A DNA stretch of 64,000 nt from NCBI RefSeq assembly GCF_021730395.1, contig NC_069363.1, forward strand, positions 50,401,001 to 50,465,000, read 5' to 3'. Positions 1 to 11,163 of the stretch are shown piece after piece. The notes under the pieces are model-generated. The model made no database searches. It saw nothing but the letters and a program-made list of their open reading frames with translations, and was not told the DNA's origin. Made by a program: the position numbers and the translations under genes. The first letter of the stretch is position 1. Each line of letters begins with the position of its first letter. The stretch is from Mercenaria mercenaria (taxonomy: Eukaryota; Mollusca; Bivalvia; Venerida; Veneridae).

Positions 1-1592
1 CAGTCAGTATAAAGTGCAATAGCGTAAAATAATCAAAGATTATTTTATTTGTTTTAAATTGTTATATAAGGTTAGACAGTACTAACCAGCTTTGACATAA
101 TTATGACAAGTACACATTCTGTCAAGTTAATATATGATGCATTTATTTAATTGTTTATTATATCAAACCCACACGTTTTATACGTCAAATTGTCAGACAG
201 AGCATATAACTGATGTTAGAGAATTGCTATATATTGCTGTTTTAGATATCCGGGATAGTCAGAAAGGGTCTGGGCAGTCCAGGTGTGAATCTGGAGTCCG
301 AAGCTAAGACCTAGAAAATGGATCTTATAATAAGATATTAATATCAAGTTAGGTTTTAGATATGACACTTGTTAAAATCAGACTGAAGAAGTTACAAAAT
401 GAATTATGAAATGTATGTTCGAAATATTCCACTGTGTAAATAAACATCAAAAACGTTCAGACTCGTGTTTGTGTTACGTTACAATTTTCAGGCCTAGTAA
501 AAGTCATTTCTACGCGAGATATAGCATTATTAGAGCTTGATTGGTAAAAGATATTTGCGGGTTTATACGTCGAAACTACTGGCTGGGTAAAATGAAAGTG
601 AAAGTATGTAGCCGTAGCGTTTCCCAGACATGTGACCAATGGTTCCATTCCCCATATTGTTTGCCTGTATAGAGAGGCTTTCAAGACAAGTGTAATGTTC
701 TAAAAAAGAATCGCTAGAAATGCTGATAAAATGTTATATATATTAGCTGTACTAACCTTTTCCAGTTGATGTACTGCAGGTATTGAATGCTCCGAGAATC
801 TACATTTGGCATCATACTTGAATTTCTGTGACAATCTCCCTTATATTTTTGTCTGTAAAGTTAAAATTTAATGCTTCTGTAGAATTCTGTGTTATTCCTT
901 CTCAAAAGAAGGAATGATAACATGTATGTCTATTATGTATTTACGTTGTTTAACAGGTTTAGTTAATATTTGAATATTTGCCTAGTTTTGGTAAATAATC
1001 TTTTACAGAAGAGAGAATCCAGTTGCATTTTTTTTCAATCGAGGCCATTAGTTCAGTCACCAGCCAACAGAAATTCATTTCAGTCTGAAACCATTTCAGT
1101 GCGTCGTTAGTATTTTGCTCTTGATGCCAAATAAACAAAGAGGTTGACAAGGTGGTCTGTGAAAGGACGAAGTACACAGCGACATGAGAATGCACATTCG
1201 AAATTATCCATTCTGTGTGGCTCAAAAAAGACAAATATGCGAATTATAATGTTCAGTTGATTTGATAAGGGGCTTTGGCTTTTGACTTGGTACAAAACAA
1301 ATCGTTAGTCAAAAAGATCAATGGAAAGTTAATGGCGGATACTTATAAAATGAGTCAGACATGATGGTGAAATTTAAGGGTTTTTTTATGAAAAAGAAAA
1401 ACCGGAATGAAGACAACAAATCGAGGACCAAAAAGGTAACCCATTCTAGTGGTTTAACAACTCTTAGCATGTCAAGAGTGCATAATTTATTATGTAGAGC
1501 TCTTATCAATGCGCCTAAGATAAAGCTGTACCAGTAAGATTTGCAACCTGCAAAAGGCAACATTATTTTTACACGCTCGAATCTTAGCTAAC
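1..1592 (+). other. Upstream flank of gene copy A
   Basis: This stretch has no convincing coding region on either strand. From about 445 onward it aligns almost base for base with 23440-24564 upstream of copy B, and its last part also matches the flanks before exon 1 of copies C (about 45900-46499) and D (58480-58894 joined to 61433-61695). Shared landmarks include GAGGACCAAAAAGGTAA and TTGCAACCTGCAAAAGGCA shortly before the ATG. It probably holds the promoter and 5' UTR, but I could not place a TATA box or transcription start with confidence. Antisense open frames here are conserved only because the DNA is duplicated. Confidence 0.6.
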
Positions 1593-1629
1593 ATGAGTGC
1601 TAATAGGAATTATGCTAATGATAATAGAG
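1593..1629 (+). CDS. Copy A, coding exon 1 of multi-pass Cys-rich membrane protein
   Basis: The exon encodes MSANRNYANDNR plus the first base of a glycine codon and ends at a strong donor (G|GTAAGAAT). The start is chosen because the same short reading frame, ATG context (A at -3, TAGCTAACATG) and donor recur before all four gene copies. It leaves phase 1, which joins exactly to the acceptor of exon 2 at 9238 and gives Gly-Phe-His. The link across a 7.6-kb intron is inferred from phase, order and parallel structure in copies B and C, so an additional exon in between cannot be excluded. Confidence 0.72.
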
Positions 1630-2164
1630 GTAAGAATATAGTTATTACATTTTTCTCTCTCATGAGTTTGGATTTTCTTCTACTCAGCAGAGGAAATATC
1701 AGTTTAGGGAAACTTCTTATAAACATTATCATTGCTGTCCCCGAGTCACACCGAAATAGGTCATATGGTGATTTTCTAGTGTTATAATGGTACAGGAAGA
1801 CACAAGATGTCCGTCGAGCTTCATTCCAGTCACAGGCAGTTGAACATCTTTCGCACATGGAATTAAATTCCTCTTATTATAATAGATGCTTACTCAGGTT
1901 TAATCAACTTAAGGTGGATGCATCGCTTAGAACTTGTTCCACAAATGATAGTTTACCAACAGTTTTTGCATTCAGGAGATTTTGTTTACGTCCAATGATG
2001 CCAGTAAAATTAAACAAATCTGAACATTATTCTAAATGTATCTTGAAAAACTTGGAAATTATTTTATCTAGACAATAAATGTCCCCCTTTCTTTGTCCCA
2101 CACTTTTGTTGGTTCGGAAGCTGGCTTTTGGTGTGGAATACTAACATGTGAATAAGCAATCGGT

Positions 2165-2300
2165 TTGACATATGGAAGGACGGTAGTTTTACCCTGGTGA
2201 CCGCCCGTTTCTGAGATAATGTCCTCGTCCGCATTTATGCTTCAAAAATGTAAGCATATGACCTAATACTGCGCCGACTGGATTCTACAGCCTGTGTGTG
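2165..2300 (+). repeat. Diverged 3' domain of a tRNA-derived SINE
   Basis: The phrases GAAGGACGGTAGTTTTACCC, GATAATGTCCTCGTC and GACCTAATACTGCGCCGAC match the general pattern I know from the conserved 3' part of invertebrate SINEs (a GGTCGGTGGTT...CCAGGTGCCCG block and a later TGACCTAA...GTCGGTG block). The matching segment in copy D lies at 62300-62445, so the insertion is older than the A/D split. No tRNA-like head is visible. Confidence 0.5.
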
Positions 2301-2687
2301 ACGAAAATTGCATCCTACATGCATGGGTATGTGACTTCAATTTTGATAACCAGGTTAAATTATTTATTTGGAGGCTGGAGTACTTCAAATCATATATAAC
2401 AATACCTATGTAAGTTACTGTAAATGTTGGACTGATTAATTATTTCTACATGCATCTGGTGAAGGTTACTTTTGGTAGATTCTAAATTACCAAAATGTAA
2501 TGCCTTACATAGAAATAAACAACTGTTTTGACATGTAAATTGTTGATGCTAGTCCTAATAATATCCTTGATATTTAAAACAATTGGATACAAGATCGTGC
2601 ACAGTCGTGCATCTAAAAGTATTGTACTCAAGTTGTTTTCTTCGATTTTCTTATATTCTTGACATTTTTTTGCATACTATGACACGT

Positions 2688-2722
2688 ACGCACGCACGCA
2701 CGCACATACACACACACAGGTA
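2688..2722. repeat. Microsatellite (CGCA/CACA)n
   Basis: A short run of GCAC units passes into CA units. The same position in copy D (about 63155-63178) holds a shorter version. Confidence 0.8.
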
Positions 2723-4681
2723 CATATAGACAGGAAAGGTTTATATAGGCGTTAGGTTGATATGAAGTTTGCAGTTTGCAATTTGCAAATTGATTTGTAA
2801 AATGCAAGACAGTACGCTGTTTGCACTGCAAACCGCAGATCAATTTTACGCCTATCAGATGTTTTTATCTTTCCGTCAGAGTAGCTTTATAAATCTTATT
2901 TTGTCTGTTTGTTTAAACAATCAAAGTATTTTTTTTAAAAAAGATATTCGACCTTGGTGGGGATTTAATGTACTGAAAATGATGGATGGATTTCAGTAAA
3001 GATAAAGAACAGTATCTCGCTCGTTTGTTTAAGATAGAACTGCATTACTTCATGACAAAATTGACTTTTACAAAATACCTCGAATATGCATGTCAATTTT
3101 AAATTAATACTGCATTTCTGACACTTTTCGGTAGATAAACCAGCAAATGGACGGCATTTTGTGATTCAAAGTCATATCAAACACTTGCTTGTCTCCACTT
3201 TCCCCCATTTTTTTTTCGGCTTAAGTTAATCTTTTCAGTAATTTTGTTTGCAGATAATAAACTTACACAAATGTATTGCCTGCCTTTAGTCAGAGTGTAT
3301 GTTTCCCGTGTATAGCTTTTAATAAAGGTTTATTTTTTCCATTTTTTTTGTAGCAAACTCAGGTTTTGTGAAATAGTTTTATCCTTAAAAACAGTAACAC
3401 CTCTCAAAACATTATTATATTGAAAAGTCCTATACATACTATAAACGTAAATAAAACTTTCGCTATGGGTTTGCATCGTACTCTGAACCAGTACTTTTGC
3501 TGTTTGAAATAAATACATGTTCCAAAAATTTGTCAAAGAGCGAGGATAATCTACATTGCGTTCAAATTCTAATTTTGAAAATAGCGACTGACAGTGTTTA
3601 GTCACGAAAAAGATTAATTTAGAGTAAGCTAAATTGCATATCTGGATGTGTTCTTATCGAATATGTTCATATAACCTTAAACCATGCTGAGTATTCTGTC
3701 TTAACAATGAATGCTCGTTGCGCAGTAGAAAAAAAAAATATTTTAAACTACATATTTGTGAAGATAGCGACGCCTTCTTTTCAAATCTTACCAAAACATG
3801 TCAAAGTGTACCTCGTTTTCTTTTTTTTTCAACCAATCCATTGTAATAAAAAAATAAATGTTTTCAAACGAATGTTCGAATGAATGAAACCAATCTTCAG
3901 GATCGTTCTTTTTTTGCAGATATATTTTATATTTTTATATCTAAATCCATAACGCTTTCTAAGCGGACGAAATTTTTTTTCAATAGTCTGTTTATGTGTT
4001 CAACATTTACCTGTCAAAAATATGACATATTTAAAATTTCTAAAGTTCAACATAATGATTTAACCATTTAGAAATGTTGACAAGGCAAATAGAAATTCAA
4101 ATGTTGCACATCTTTACAGAAATACAAGTTCAATGGATATCAGTTTCATGAGGGAAACGTCATAATTTTAAATGTTTAAAACATTGTTTCTGAAATCATT
4201 CAATTCCCACCTTTAATTCATGTGGGGAAGTTGGCAATTACGTGCAGGGAAAAGGCCAGTGCTTGTACAGAATCCAGGAATAATGGATAGGTTAACTGCC
4301 CGCCGTTATATAACAAAACTACAGTTGAAAAACGGCAATAACCAAAAAATGTATACTTTTCCGGGTCAGATAACAGTAAAATTTGAAAAAAAGCATCATC
4401 GATGTCCTTTTCTTTTGGAATATATCATGATTTCGTTCAAAGCTGATGAAATCAGTTTTAATTATTTTAAGTCAATTCAAAAATTCAAAAGTTGAAAAAT
4501 TGTGACGGAAATATGTTTTATTTGGTATGTTAGTGTAAAACAGACGTTTACAGTTTTACTAAAGGCTTCACAATATTTGCTTGTACAGTCAAATTTTATG
4601 TGATATTATTTTGAACCAAGGATACACGGGTGGTCCGGCGGCCGTCGTCAACAATTTATTTAAACATATATTCTTAGCCTC

Positions 4682-4805
4682 TTAGGGGTCTCCATGGCCT
4701 AGTGATTAAGGTCGCCGACCTCAAATCACTTGCCCCACATCGATGTTGGTTCGAACCCTAATCGGGGCGTTGAATTCTTCATGTGAGGAAGCCATCCAGC
4801 TTTGT
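4682..4805 (+). repeat. tRNA-derived SINE head
   Basis: A pol III A-box-like TGGCCTAGTGATTAAGG lies near 4695 and a B box GGTTCGAACCC near 4748. The segment then runs into GTGAGGAAGCCATCCAGC, which is the usual start of the SINE body. After that the match stops, so the SINE is truncated. It lies inside an insertion specific to copy A's intron 1 (about 4480-7860). Confidence 0.7.
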
Positions 4806-5232
4806 TTGCAGTAAAATTGTAATGTTCTATCTCAAATTTGTTCAAATTCGGTATAAACTGCGCAACAGATCTTCATTAAACTTGATTAGCAGCACCATTG
4901 TAAGGTCAACTCTCAGTCTGATTCGAATGGGGGCACTCGGTTTCTTTTAGAGGCCGCTAGAGCAAAGAGAAAACCTTTCAACAATTTCTTATCACGAACC
5001 ATTGTTTGGATCTTCATCAAACTTGGTCTGTAGCGTCATTGTTAGGTAATCTCTCAAGTCTTTTTTTCAGTTTTGGGCACTTGGTCCCTTTTAGGAACGG
5101 CTAAAGCAAAAACTAGAAAAACTTTTAAGCTACTTCTTCCCACGAACTTCTTGAAGGATCTTCATCAAACTTTGTATGTAGAATCATTTCAAAGTCCACC
5201 TTCAATTTGTTCAGACGAGGGCGCTTGTTTTT
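4806..5232 (+). repeat. Diverged tandem repeat (GATCTTCATCAAACTTGG type)
   Basis: Units of roughly 150 bp recur around ATCTTCATYAAACTTG and GGCACTYGGTYYCTTTTAG, with three visible copies. They resemble the internal repeats of the hairpin-ended element that follows, and may be the body of an older related element whose degenerate end lies at about 7820-7857 (GGTCAGGTAAGCGACTTAG ... ACTTGTT). Confidence 0.5.
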
Positions 5233-7750
5233 AGCTCACCTGTCACAAAGTGACAAGGTGAGCTTTTGTGATCGCGCGGCGTCCGTCGTCCGTCTGTGCG
5301 TGCGTCCGTGCGTGCGTAAACTTTTGCTTGTGACCAATCTAGAGGTCACATTTTCATGGGAAATTTATGAAAGTTAGTCAGAATGTTCATCTTGATGATG
5401 TCTAGGTCAAGTTCGAAACTGGGTCATGTGCGGTCACAAATAGGTCAGTAGGTCTAAAAAAAGAAAATCCTCGTGACCTCCCTAGAGGCCATATTTTTCA
5501 ATGGATCTTCATGAAAATTAGTCAGAATGTTAAACTTGGTGATATCTAGGTCAGATTCGAAACTGGGTCATGTGCGGTCAAAAACTAGGTCAGTTGGTCT
5601 AAAAATAGAAGAACCTTGTGACCTCTCTAGAGGCCATACTTTTCAATGGATCTTCATGAAAATTGGTCAGAATGTTTATCTTGATAATATCTGGTTCATG
5701 TTCGAAACTGGGTCACGTGCCATTAAAACTACAGCCTAAGGTCGAATAATACAAAAACATTGTGACCTCTCTAGAGGCGATATTTATCATGAGATCTATA
5801 TGAAAATTGGTCTGAATATTCATCTTGATGATATCTAGGTCAAGTTCGAAACTTGGTCAACTGCGGTCCAAAACTAGGTTATGAGCTCTAAAAATAGAAA
5901 AACCTTGTGACCTCCCTAGAGTCCATATTTTTCAATGGATCTTCATGAAAATTAGCCATAATATTCTCCTTGATGATATCTAAGTAAAGTTCGAAACTGG
6001 GTCACATGCGAATTAAAACTAAATCAGTAGGTCTAAAAATAGAAAACCCTTGTGACCTCTCTAAAGTCCATACTTTTCAATGGATCTTCATGAAAATTGG
6101 TCAGAGTGTTCACTTTGATAATATTTAGTTGAAGTTTGAAACTCGGTCACGTGCCATCAAAAACTAGGTCAGTAGGTCAAATAATAGCTAAATAGCTAAT
6201 TATCTTGATGATATCTAGGTCAAGTTTGAAACTGGGTCATGTGCGGTCCAAAACTGGGTCAGTTGGTCAAAAAATATAAAATCATTTTGACCTCCCCAGA
6301 GGACATTTTTTTCAATGGATATTCATGAAAATTAGTCAGAATGTTCACCTTGATGATATCTAGATAAAAGTTTAAACTGGATCACGTGCGGTCAACAACA
6401 AGGTCAGTAGATCTAAAAATAGTAAAATCTTGTGACCTCTCTAGAGGCCATACTTTTCAATGGATATTCATGAAAATTGTCAGAATGTTCACCTTGATGA
6501 TATCTAGATCAAGTTCGAAACTGGGCGAAACTGGATTACTTGCGGTCAAAACCTAGGCCATTAGGTCTAGAAATAGAAAACCTTGTGACCTCTCTAGAGC
6601 CAATACTTTTCAATGGATCTTCATGCAAATTAGTCAGAATGTTCACCTTGATGGTATCTAGTTCAAGTTTGAAACTGGGTCACGTGCCATCAAGAACTAG
6701 GTCAGTACGTCAAATAATAAGAAAACCTTGTGACCTCTCTAGAGGCCATATTTTTCATGGCAAAGTTTGAAACTTGGTCACGTGCGAATTAAAACTAGAT
6801 CAGTAGATCTAAAAATAGAAAACCCTTGTGACCTCTCTAAAGTCCATACTTTTCAATGGATCTTCATGAAAATTGGTCAGAATGTTTACCTTGATACCTT
6901 GATGATATCTAGTTCAAGTTTGAAATTGAGTTACGTGCCGTCAAAAACTAGGTCAGTAGCTCAAATAATAGAAAAACCTTGTGACCTCTCTACTGGCGAC
7001 ATTTTTCATGTGATCTGTATGAAAGTTGGTCTTAATATTTATCTTGATGATGTCTAGGTCAAGTTTGAAACTGGGTCAACTGTGGTCAAAAACTAGGTCA
7101 GTAGGTCTACGTCGTCCGTGTGTCCGTGTGTATGTGCTTAAACTTTTGCTTGTGACCACTCTAGAGGTCACATTTTTCATGGGAACTTTATGAAAATTGG
7201 TCACAATGTTCATCTGGATGATATCCAGGTGAAGTTTGAAACTGGGTCATGTGCGGTCCGAAATTGGGTCAGTTGGTCTAAAAAAATAAAATCCTTGTGA
7301 CCTCCCAAGAGCCAATACTTTACAATGGACCTTCATGCAAATTGGTCAGAATGTTCACCTTGATGGTATCTAGTTCAAGTTTGAAACTGGGTCACGTGCC
7401 ATCAAAAACTAGGTCAGTAGGTCAAATAATAGAAAAACTTTGTGACCTCTCTAGAGGGGATATTTATCATGGAATCTATATGAAAATAGGTCTGAATATT
7501 CATCTTGATGATATCTAGGTCAAGTTCGAAACTTGGTCAACTGCGGTCCAAAACTAGCTCAGTAGCTCTAAAAATAGAAAAACCTTGTGACCTCCCTAGA
7601 GGCCATATGTTTCAATGGATCTTCATGAAAATTGTTCAGAATGTTCAACTTTGATATCTAGGTAAAGTTCGAAACTGGGTCAACTGCGCAATGAACTGGG
7701 TTGCGTGTGGACAGGTGAGCGATTCAGGACCAGCATGGTCCTCTTGTTAT
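5233..7750 (+). mobile_element. Hairpin-ended tandem-repeat element (non-autonomous)
   Basis: The element starts with a hairpin (AGCTCACCT...AGGTGAGCT) followed by GTCCGTCGTCCGTC/GCGTGCGTCC runs. It continues through many ~145-bp units (GATGATATCTAGGTCAAG, GAAACTGGGTCA, CTCTAGAGGCCATA), and ends with ACAGGTGAGCGATTCAGG and a second hairpin AGGACCAGCATGGTCCT before CTTGTT. A second head-like GTCCGTGTG segment near 7105 suggests an internal duplication. The site is empty in copies B and C. The layout (short hairpin termini, tandem core, no ORF) resembles Helitron/Helentron-associated elements, which is inference only. Open frames inside it are repeat artefacts. Confidence 0.7.
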
Positions 7751-8107
7751 TTGCTTACCACAGATATGACAATTCCTGATTCAGTTTGTCATATGTTTGT
7801 AGAGGTTAAATAGACAAGGTCAGGTAAGCGACTTAGAACCAATTTGATACACTTGTTGGCAAGCTCAGTTAACCCATGCAGCTGCAATGCTCGAATGTTA
7901 TGTAGGGAAAAGCATGTGAGGTATAATATAATGTATAAAGCAGTGTACGTTAACCGACTGGGTTTACATTTACATGAACGCCAGAAAAAAAGAGAACAAA
8001 AAAAAAAAAAAAACCATTTAATCCTATGCTGAAAGGGCAAAGTAACGGGGCATATAATAAACTTTCCTCCTTTATTATAGTTTGTAGTAAGATATGTTTT
8101 CAGCATG

Positions 8108-9027
8108 TGATTATAAGCACACCAGCTCTGTTAAATATTTGGGTGCTATATTGGATCAATGTTTGAGTTATGACACCATGGTCACATCAACCATTAAAAA
8201 AGCAAATGCAAGACTTAGGTTTCTGTACAGAAAGCACAAGTTTTTTTTATCATTGTACACTAAGAAAATGTTAGTCATGTCCTGAATCCAATGTCATTTT
8301 GACTATGCCTGCTCTGTATGGTACTATGGCATTTCTCAGAGTCTGAAGACTCCAGGTTACTCAAAACAAAATCATTAGGTTTGTCCTTAGACTTGATCGA
8401 AGAAGTCATACTGATACAGTTGGGCTGGTTACCTGTCCCAAGAAGAGTGGAACAAATAACTCTAAATCATGCTTTTAAAATACATTCAGGTTCTGCCCCT
8501 TTTTACATGAATGAGTATTTTACTAAAGCCAGTTCTGTTCATAGTCACAATACCAGGTTTAGTAAAGGGTCATGCTTCAGCATTCCTAAAGTCAAGGGAT
8601 TTGGTAAAAAGTCATTCAGCTATAATTGTTGTTCTTTGTGGAATAATTTGCCACATAATGTTAAAAATTCTGCAAACATGCAGCAGTTCAAGGTTTCAGT
8701 AAACAATCATCTTCTACATAGCTTGTAGCTACATTTGTCTCTTCTAATTATACTGTGATTGTTTTACTGTGATACTTTTTTAAACTGCTAAAAACTTGCT
8801 CAAGTTACCACCATTCATTATAAAGTTGTTGTGCCTTGCTAGGACATGTCATCATTCATTCAGGACCACAATGGGAATAAGGGGTTTCACATTCCCCTTT
8901 TTTTGTGTCATCCTGGGTATATGAATACATGTCCTGGCACATTTTTTTGTGATATTTGAAATTTGTTTTAATTTGTGTTGTACCATTCCATGTGTTTTAT
9001 ATACTGAAATAAATAAATCAATCAATG
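8108..9027 (+). mobile_element. 5'-truncated non-LTR (LINE) retrotransposon, RT C-terminal end
   Basis: Conceptual translation shows SSVKYLGAILDQCLSYDT (reverse transcriptase C-terminal 'YLG' region), then HFDYACSVWYYG, then QLGWLPVPRRVEQITLNHAF, SSVHSHNTRFSKG and KKSFSYNCCSLWNNLP, the usual order at the end of CR1/Jockey-type ORF2. An in-frame TGA near 8282 and a frame change near 8350-8400 make it a dead copy. The 3' end is a short tail AAATAAATAAATCAATCAATG. Paralogous sequence in copy B (27680-27700) is uninterrupted; flanks suggest a short ATGT target duplication. Confidence 0.85.
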
Positions 9028-9237
9028 TTTCTGGTCACGGTGATGAAATAATATAGCCCAAGACGAAGAATCCTTAGGCAGCTGAATACAAATGGGGATA
9101 CAGTTTTTGAATGAGCTGAAAAATAAAATATTATGCACTTCGAAAGATTAATAATGTTATCTACCAGTAAACTGTTAAATACTCGGTATCTTTAATCGTG
9201 TAATATGGAAATCTCCAATGTTATTTCTGTTTTCTAG

Positions 9238-9522
9238 GTTTTCACGGCGAACCCGCGGATCAGTTCATTCCGTCCAGACCAAGAGAACGAAACTCTACCC
9301 AAGATGGCTTTCATGAAAGTGGATGGCATTCAGTCAGCTATGAATCCTTACAAATGCAACCTATGGGGCAACCATCACCAATGTACCAAGGAAATGTCCA
9401 GTCTATGATGGCCCCTCCCTTAACAGCGCATGTCCCGTACGAACATCCGGGAAATAAACTGCAAGCACCAGCAGACAAACGTTTAGTGAGAGATTGTACA
9501 ACACCGATGCCGACTGATCATG
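9238..9522 (+). CDS. Copy A, coding exon 2 (soluble Pro/Gln/Met-rich N-terminal region)
   Basis: The exon begins after TTTCTAG and ends at G|GTAAATTC; both splice sites and the phase (1/1) are conserved in copies B and C. It supplies residues 13-107 of the 406-aa product: GFHGEPADQFIPSRPRERN, then a Met/Gln/Pro-rich stretch around MQPMGQPSPMYQGN, then VPYEHPGN and PADKRLVRD. No signal peptide or membrane helix is visible, so this part probably faces the cytosol before the first helix. Compared with B and C it lacks an APG-type tetrapeptide (about 3-4 residues), all in-frame. Function of this region is unknown. Confidence 0.82.
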
Positions 9523-9735
9523 GTAAATTCATTCCAGTGCTTCAGATACATAATATTAATCTTTTCAAAAATAGTCTTAAAATTGAATGTTACATACAAA
9601 CGATATAGACTTCTTCAAATTTCTTGAGCAAAGTGTCAAAATGTGCTAAACTAACTCCTAATTAAGTTGTTTTTAGGTAATCGAGGAGGTATCAACTCAA
9701 AATATAATCTTCCAAACACTGGTTGAAAATTATAA

Positions 9736-10233
9736 ACAAGAGGGCCCTGAAAGTCCTGTATCGCTCACCTGACCTAGTTTTACCCGACAAATAATCTAAT
9801 ATTTAATGTGCTCTAGATATCAAAGAGACAAACATTTTGACCATGTTTTATGTAAATCAGTACATCATTATCTATCATATTTCCGCTACGATTTTTCAAT
9901 TTTTACTCTTTTTTGGCTTCTAAAGTGGTAACAAGGTTTTGCTCCATGATTTGACCTAGTAATCTAGTTAAAGATCTCAGGTAACCCAGTTTCAAAAATG
10001 ATTTAAATTCTATAAAGACAAACATTCTTACAAAGATCCATGAAGCTGAGATAGAAAATGTGGTCCCTAGAGTGTTTACAAGGGTTTCCCATTAACTGAC
10101 ATAGTGACCTAGTTTTAACCACAAATGACATAATAACGAACTTGACCAAGTTTCATTTAGATTTGGTCAAAATAGAGACCTATGGAGTGTTAACAGTCAA
10201 ATTGATGACGGACGACGACGGAAGTATATGTCT
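9736..10233 (-). repeat. Truncated hairpin-ended repeat in intron 2 (copy A)
   Basis: Read on the - strand it starts near CGTCGTCGTCCGTC and ends in GGTGAGCGATACAGGAC...GGGCCCTCTTGTTT, the same terminal layout as the larger elements at 5233 and 21384. Equivalent copies lie at the same intron position in copy B (28427-28885) and copy C (48987-49480), so insertion came before the gene duplications. Confidence 0.7.
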
Positions 10234-11163
10234 TTTTTATCATACATTTTAATACTGTATATTAAGTCTCGACATAGTTTATCATGTTTGAGATGGCTAA
10301 TGGCATGAATGAAAGCAAGAAATTGCTAAATAAAAAATGAAACTGTCTTATCATCAATAATGCTCCAACTAAAAATCTACACGCACATTTACAAGATATA
10401 CTTTGTTGTCTGTTTCAAAGCTCGGGTGACAGACGAAAGACATTGTGCTATCACAGTAGTACATTTTAAACATCCTGAACTCTGTTGAGTATGGCGGCTG
10501 ATTTGTGCCATTTCGCCTTTTCGCCCCGCGACGCCGCCAATAGACTGGCATCAGTCGTTAGAGTCCACTTGGCCATAAAATTAATCCTCTCTGATACCAC
10601 TTTCTGGAAAAATTCACAATATCTCTTGCCTCTGTCTCTAACTGTTGAGATGAGCCTAGAGAGAAAATGGTTTTCTTAGAAAATATAAGTGTCAGTATGA
10701 AGAAAGAAAACACGAGGATTTCGAAGCATAAATTGTAAGGACGCGGAACCAAAAACACACTAAACAGCGTGTAGCACACCAGCTAATTTGTGGGTTTCAG
10801 ACTCACTTCCCCGTTGTTAAGCGAGTTTAAACTTCTTAAATCTCGTGTTTTTGCTTAGTGGGGTCGCGGGTCGAAAGATGGAATGGCACAAATTCACCAC
10901 CATATTTGAGCTTTACACCTCCAGTCGTTATTGCACTCTGACTGAATCAATAATTGATGTAGATACCTCAGGAGAAGCTGAGGAAATTAAGTACTATTTA
11001 AGACCATCATCGTTTTCCGACTTGGAAAGACAATGCAACTGAAGTATCAAAATTTAATTAAAAAAAAACTCAAGAAGATACAGCAGCTTCATAACACAAT
11101 TTCAATTAAATCGTACTCAGAATGTATGGACTTGTCATACACTGTTTTGATCTTTTTTTCCAG
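10234..11163. other. Intron 2 of copy A, distal part
   Basis: No exon is apparent. The segment aligns with intron 2 of copies B (28886-29691) and C (49481-50215), including the conserved block CTGTTGAGTATGGCGGCTGA. It ends in a pyrimidine tract and the CAG acceptor at 11161-11163. Confidence 0.6.

Larger units (their letters stand above)
1630..4480. other. Intron 1 of copy A, proximal part
   Basis: No exon is seen here. About 1630-2040 and 3480-4480 align with intron 1 of copy B (24602-25020 and 26572-27480). The intervening 2045-3475 is missing from copy B but has a counterpart in copy D (62165-63200), so B has probably lost it. The stretch is AT-rich and includes a SINE-tail-like block and a short microsatellite listed separately. 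Confidence 0.6.

Noticed and set aside
959-1295. Antisense frames upstream of exon 1 conserved in A, B and D (DNFECAFSCRCVLRP, NTNDALKWF)
   Set aside because: Conservation matches the surrounding non-coding duplicate, frames break differently in C and D, and no splice sites support them.
6540-7518. Several frames reading TLMVSSSSLKLGHVPSKTRS
   Set aside because: They are read-outs of the ~145-bp internal repeat of a non-coding element.
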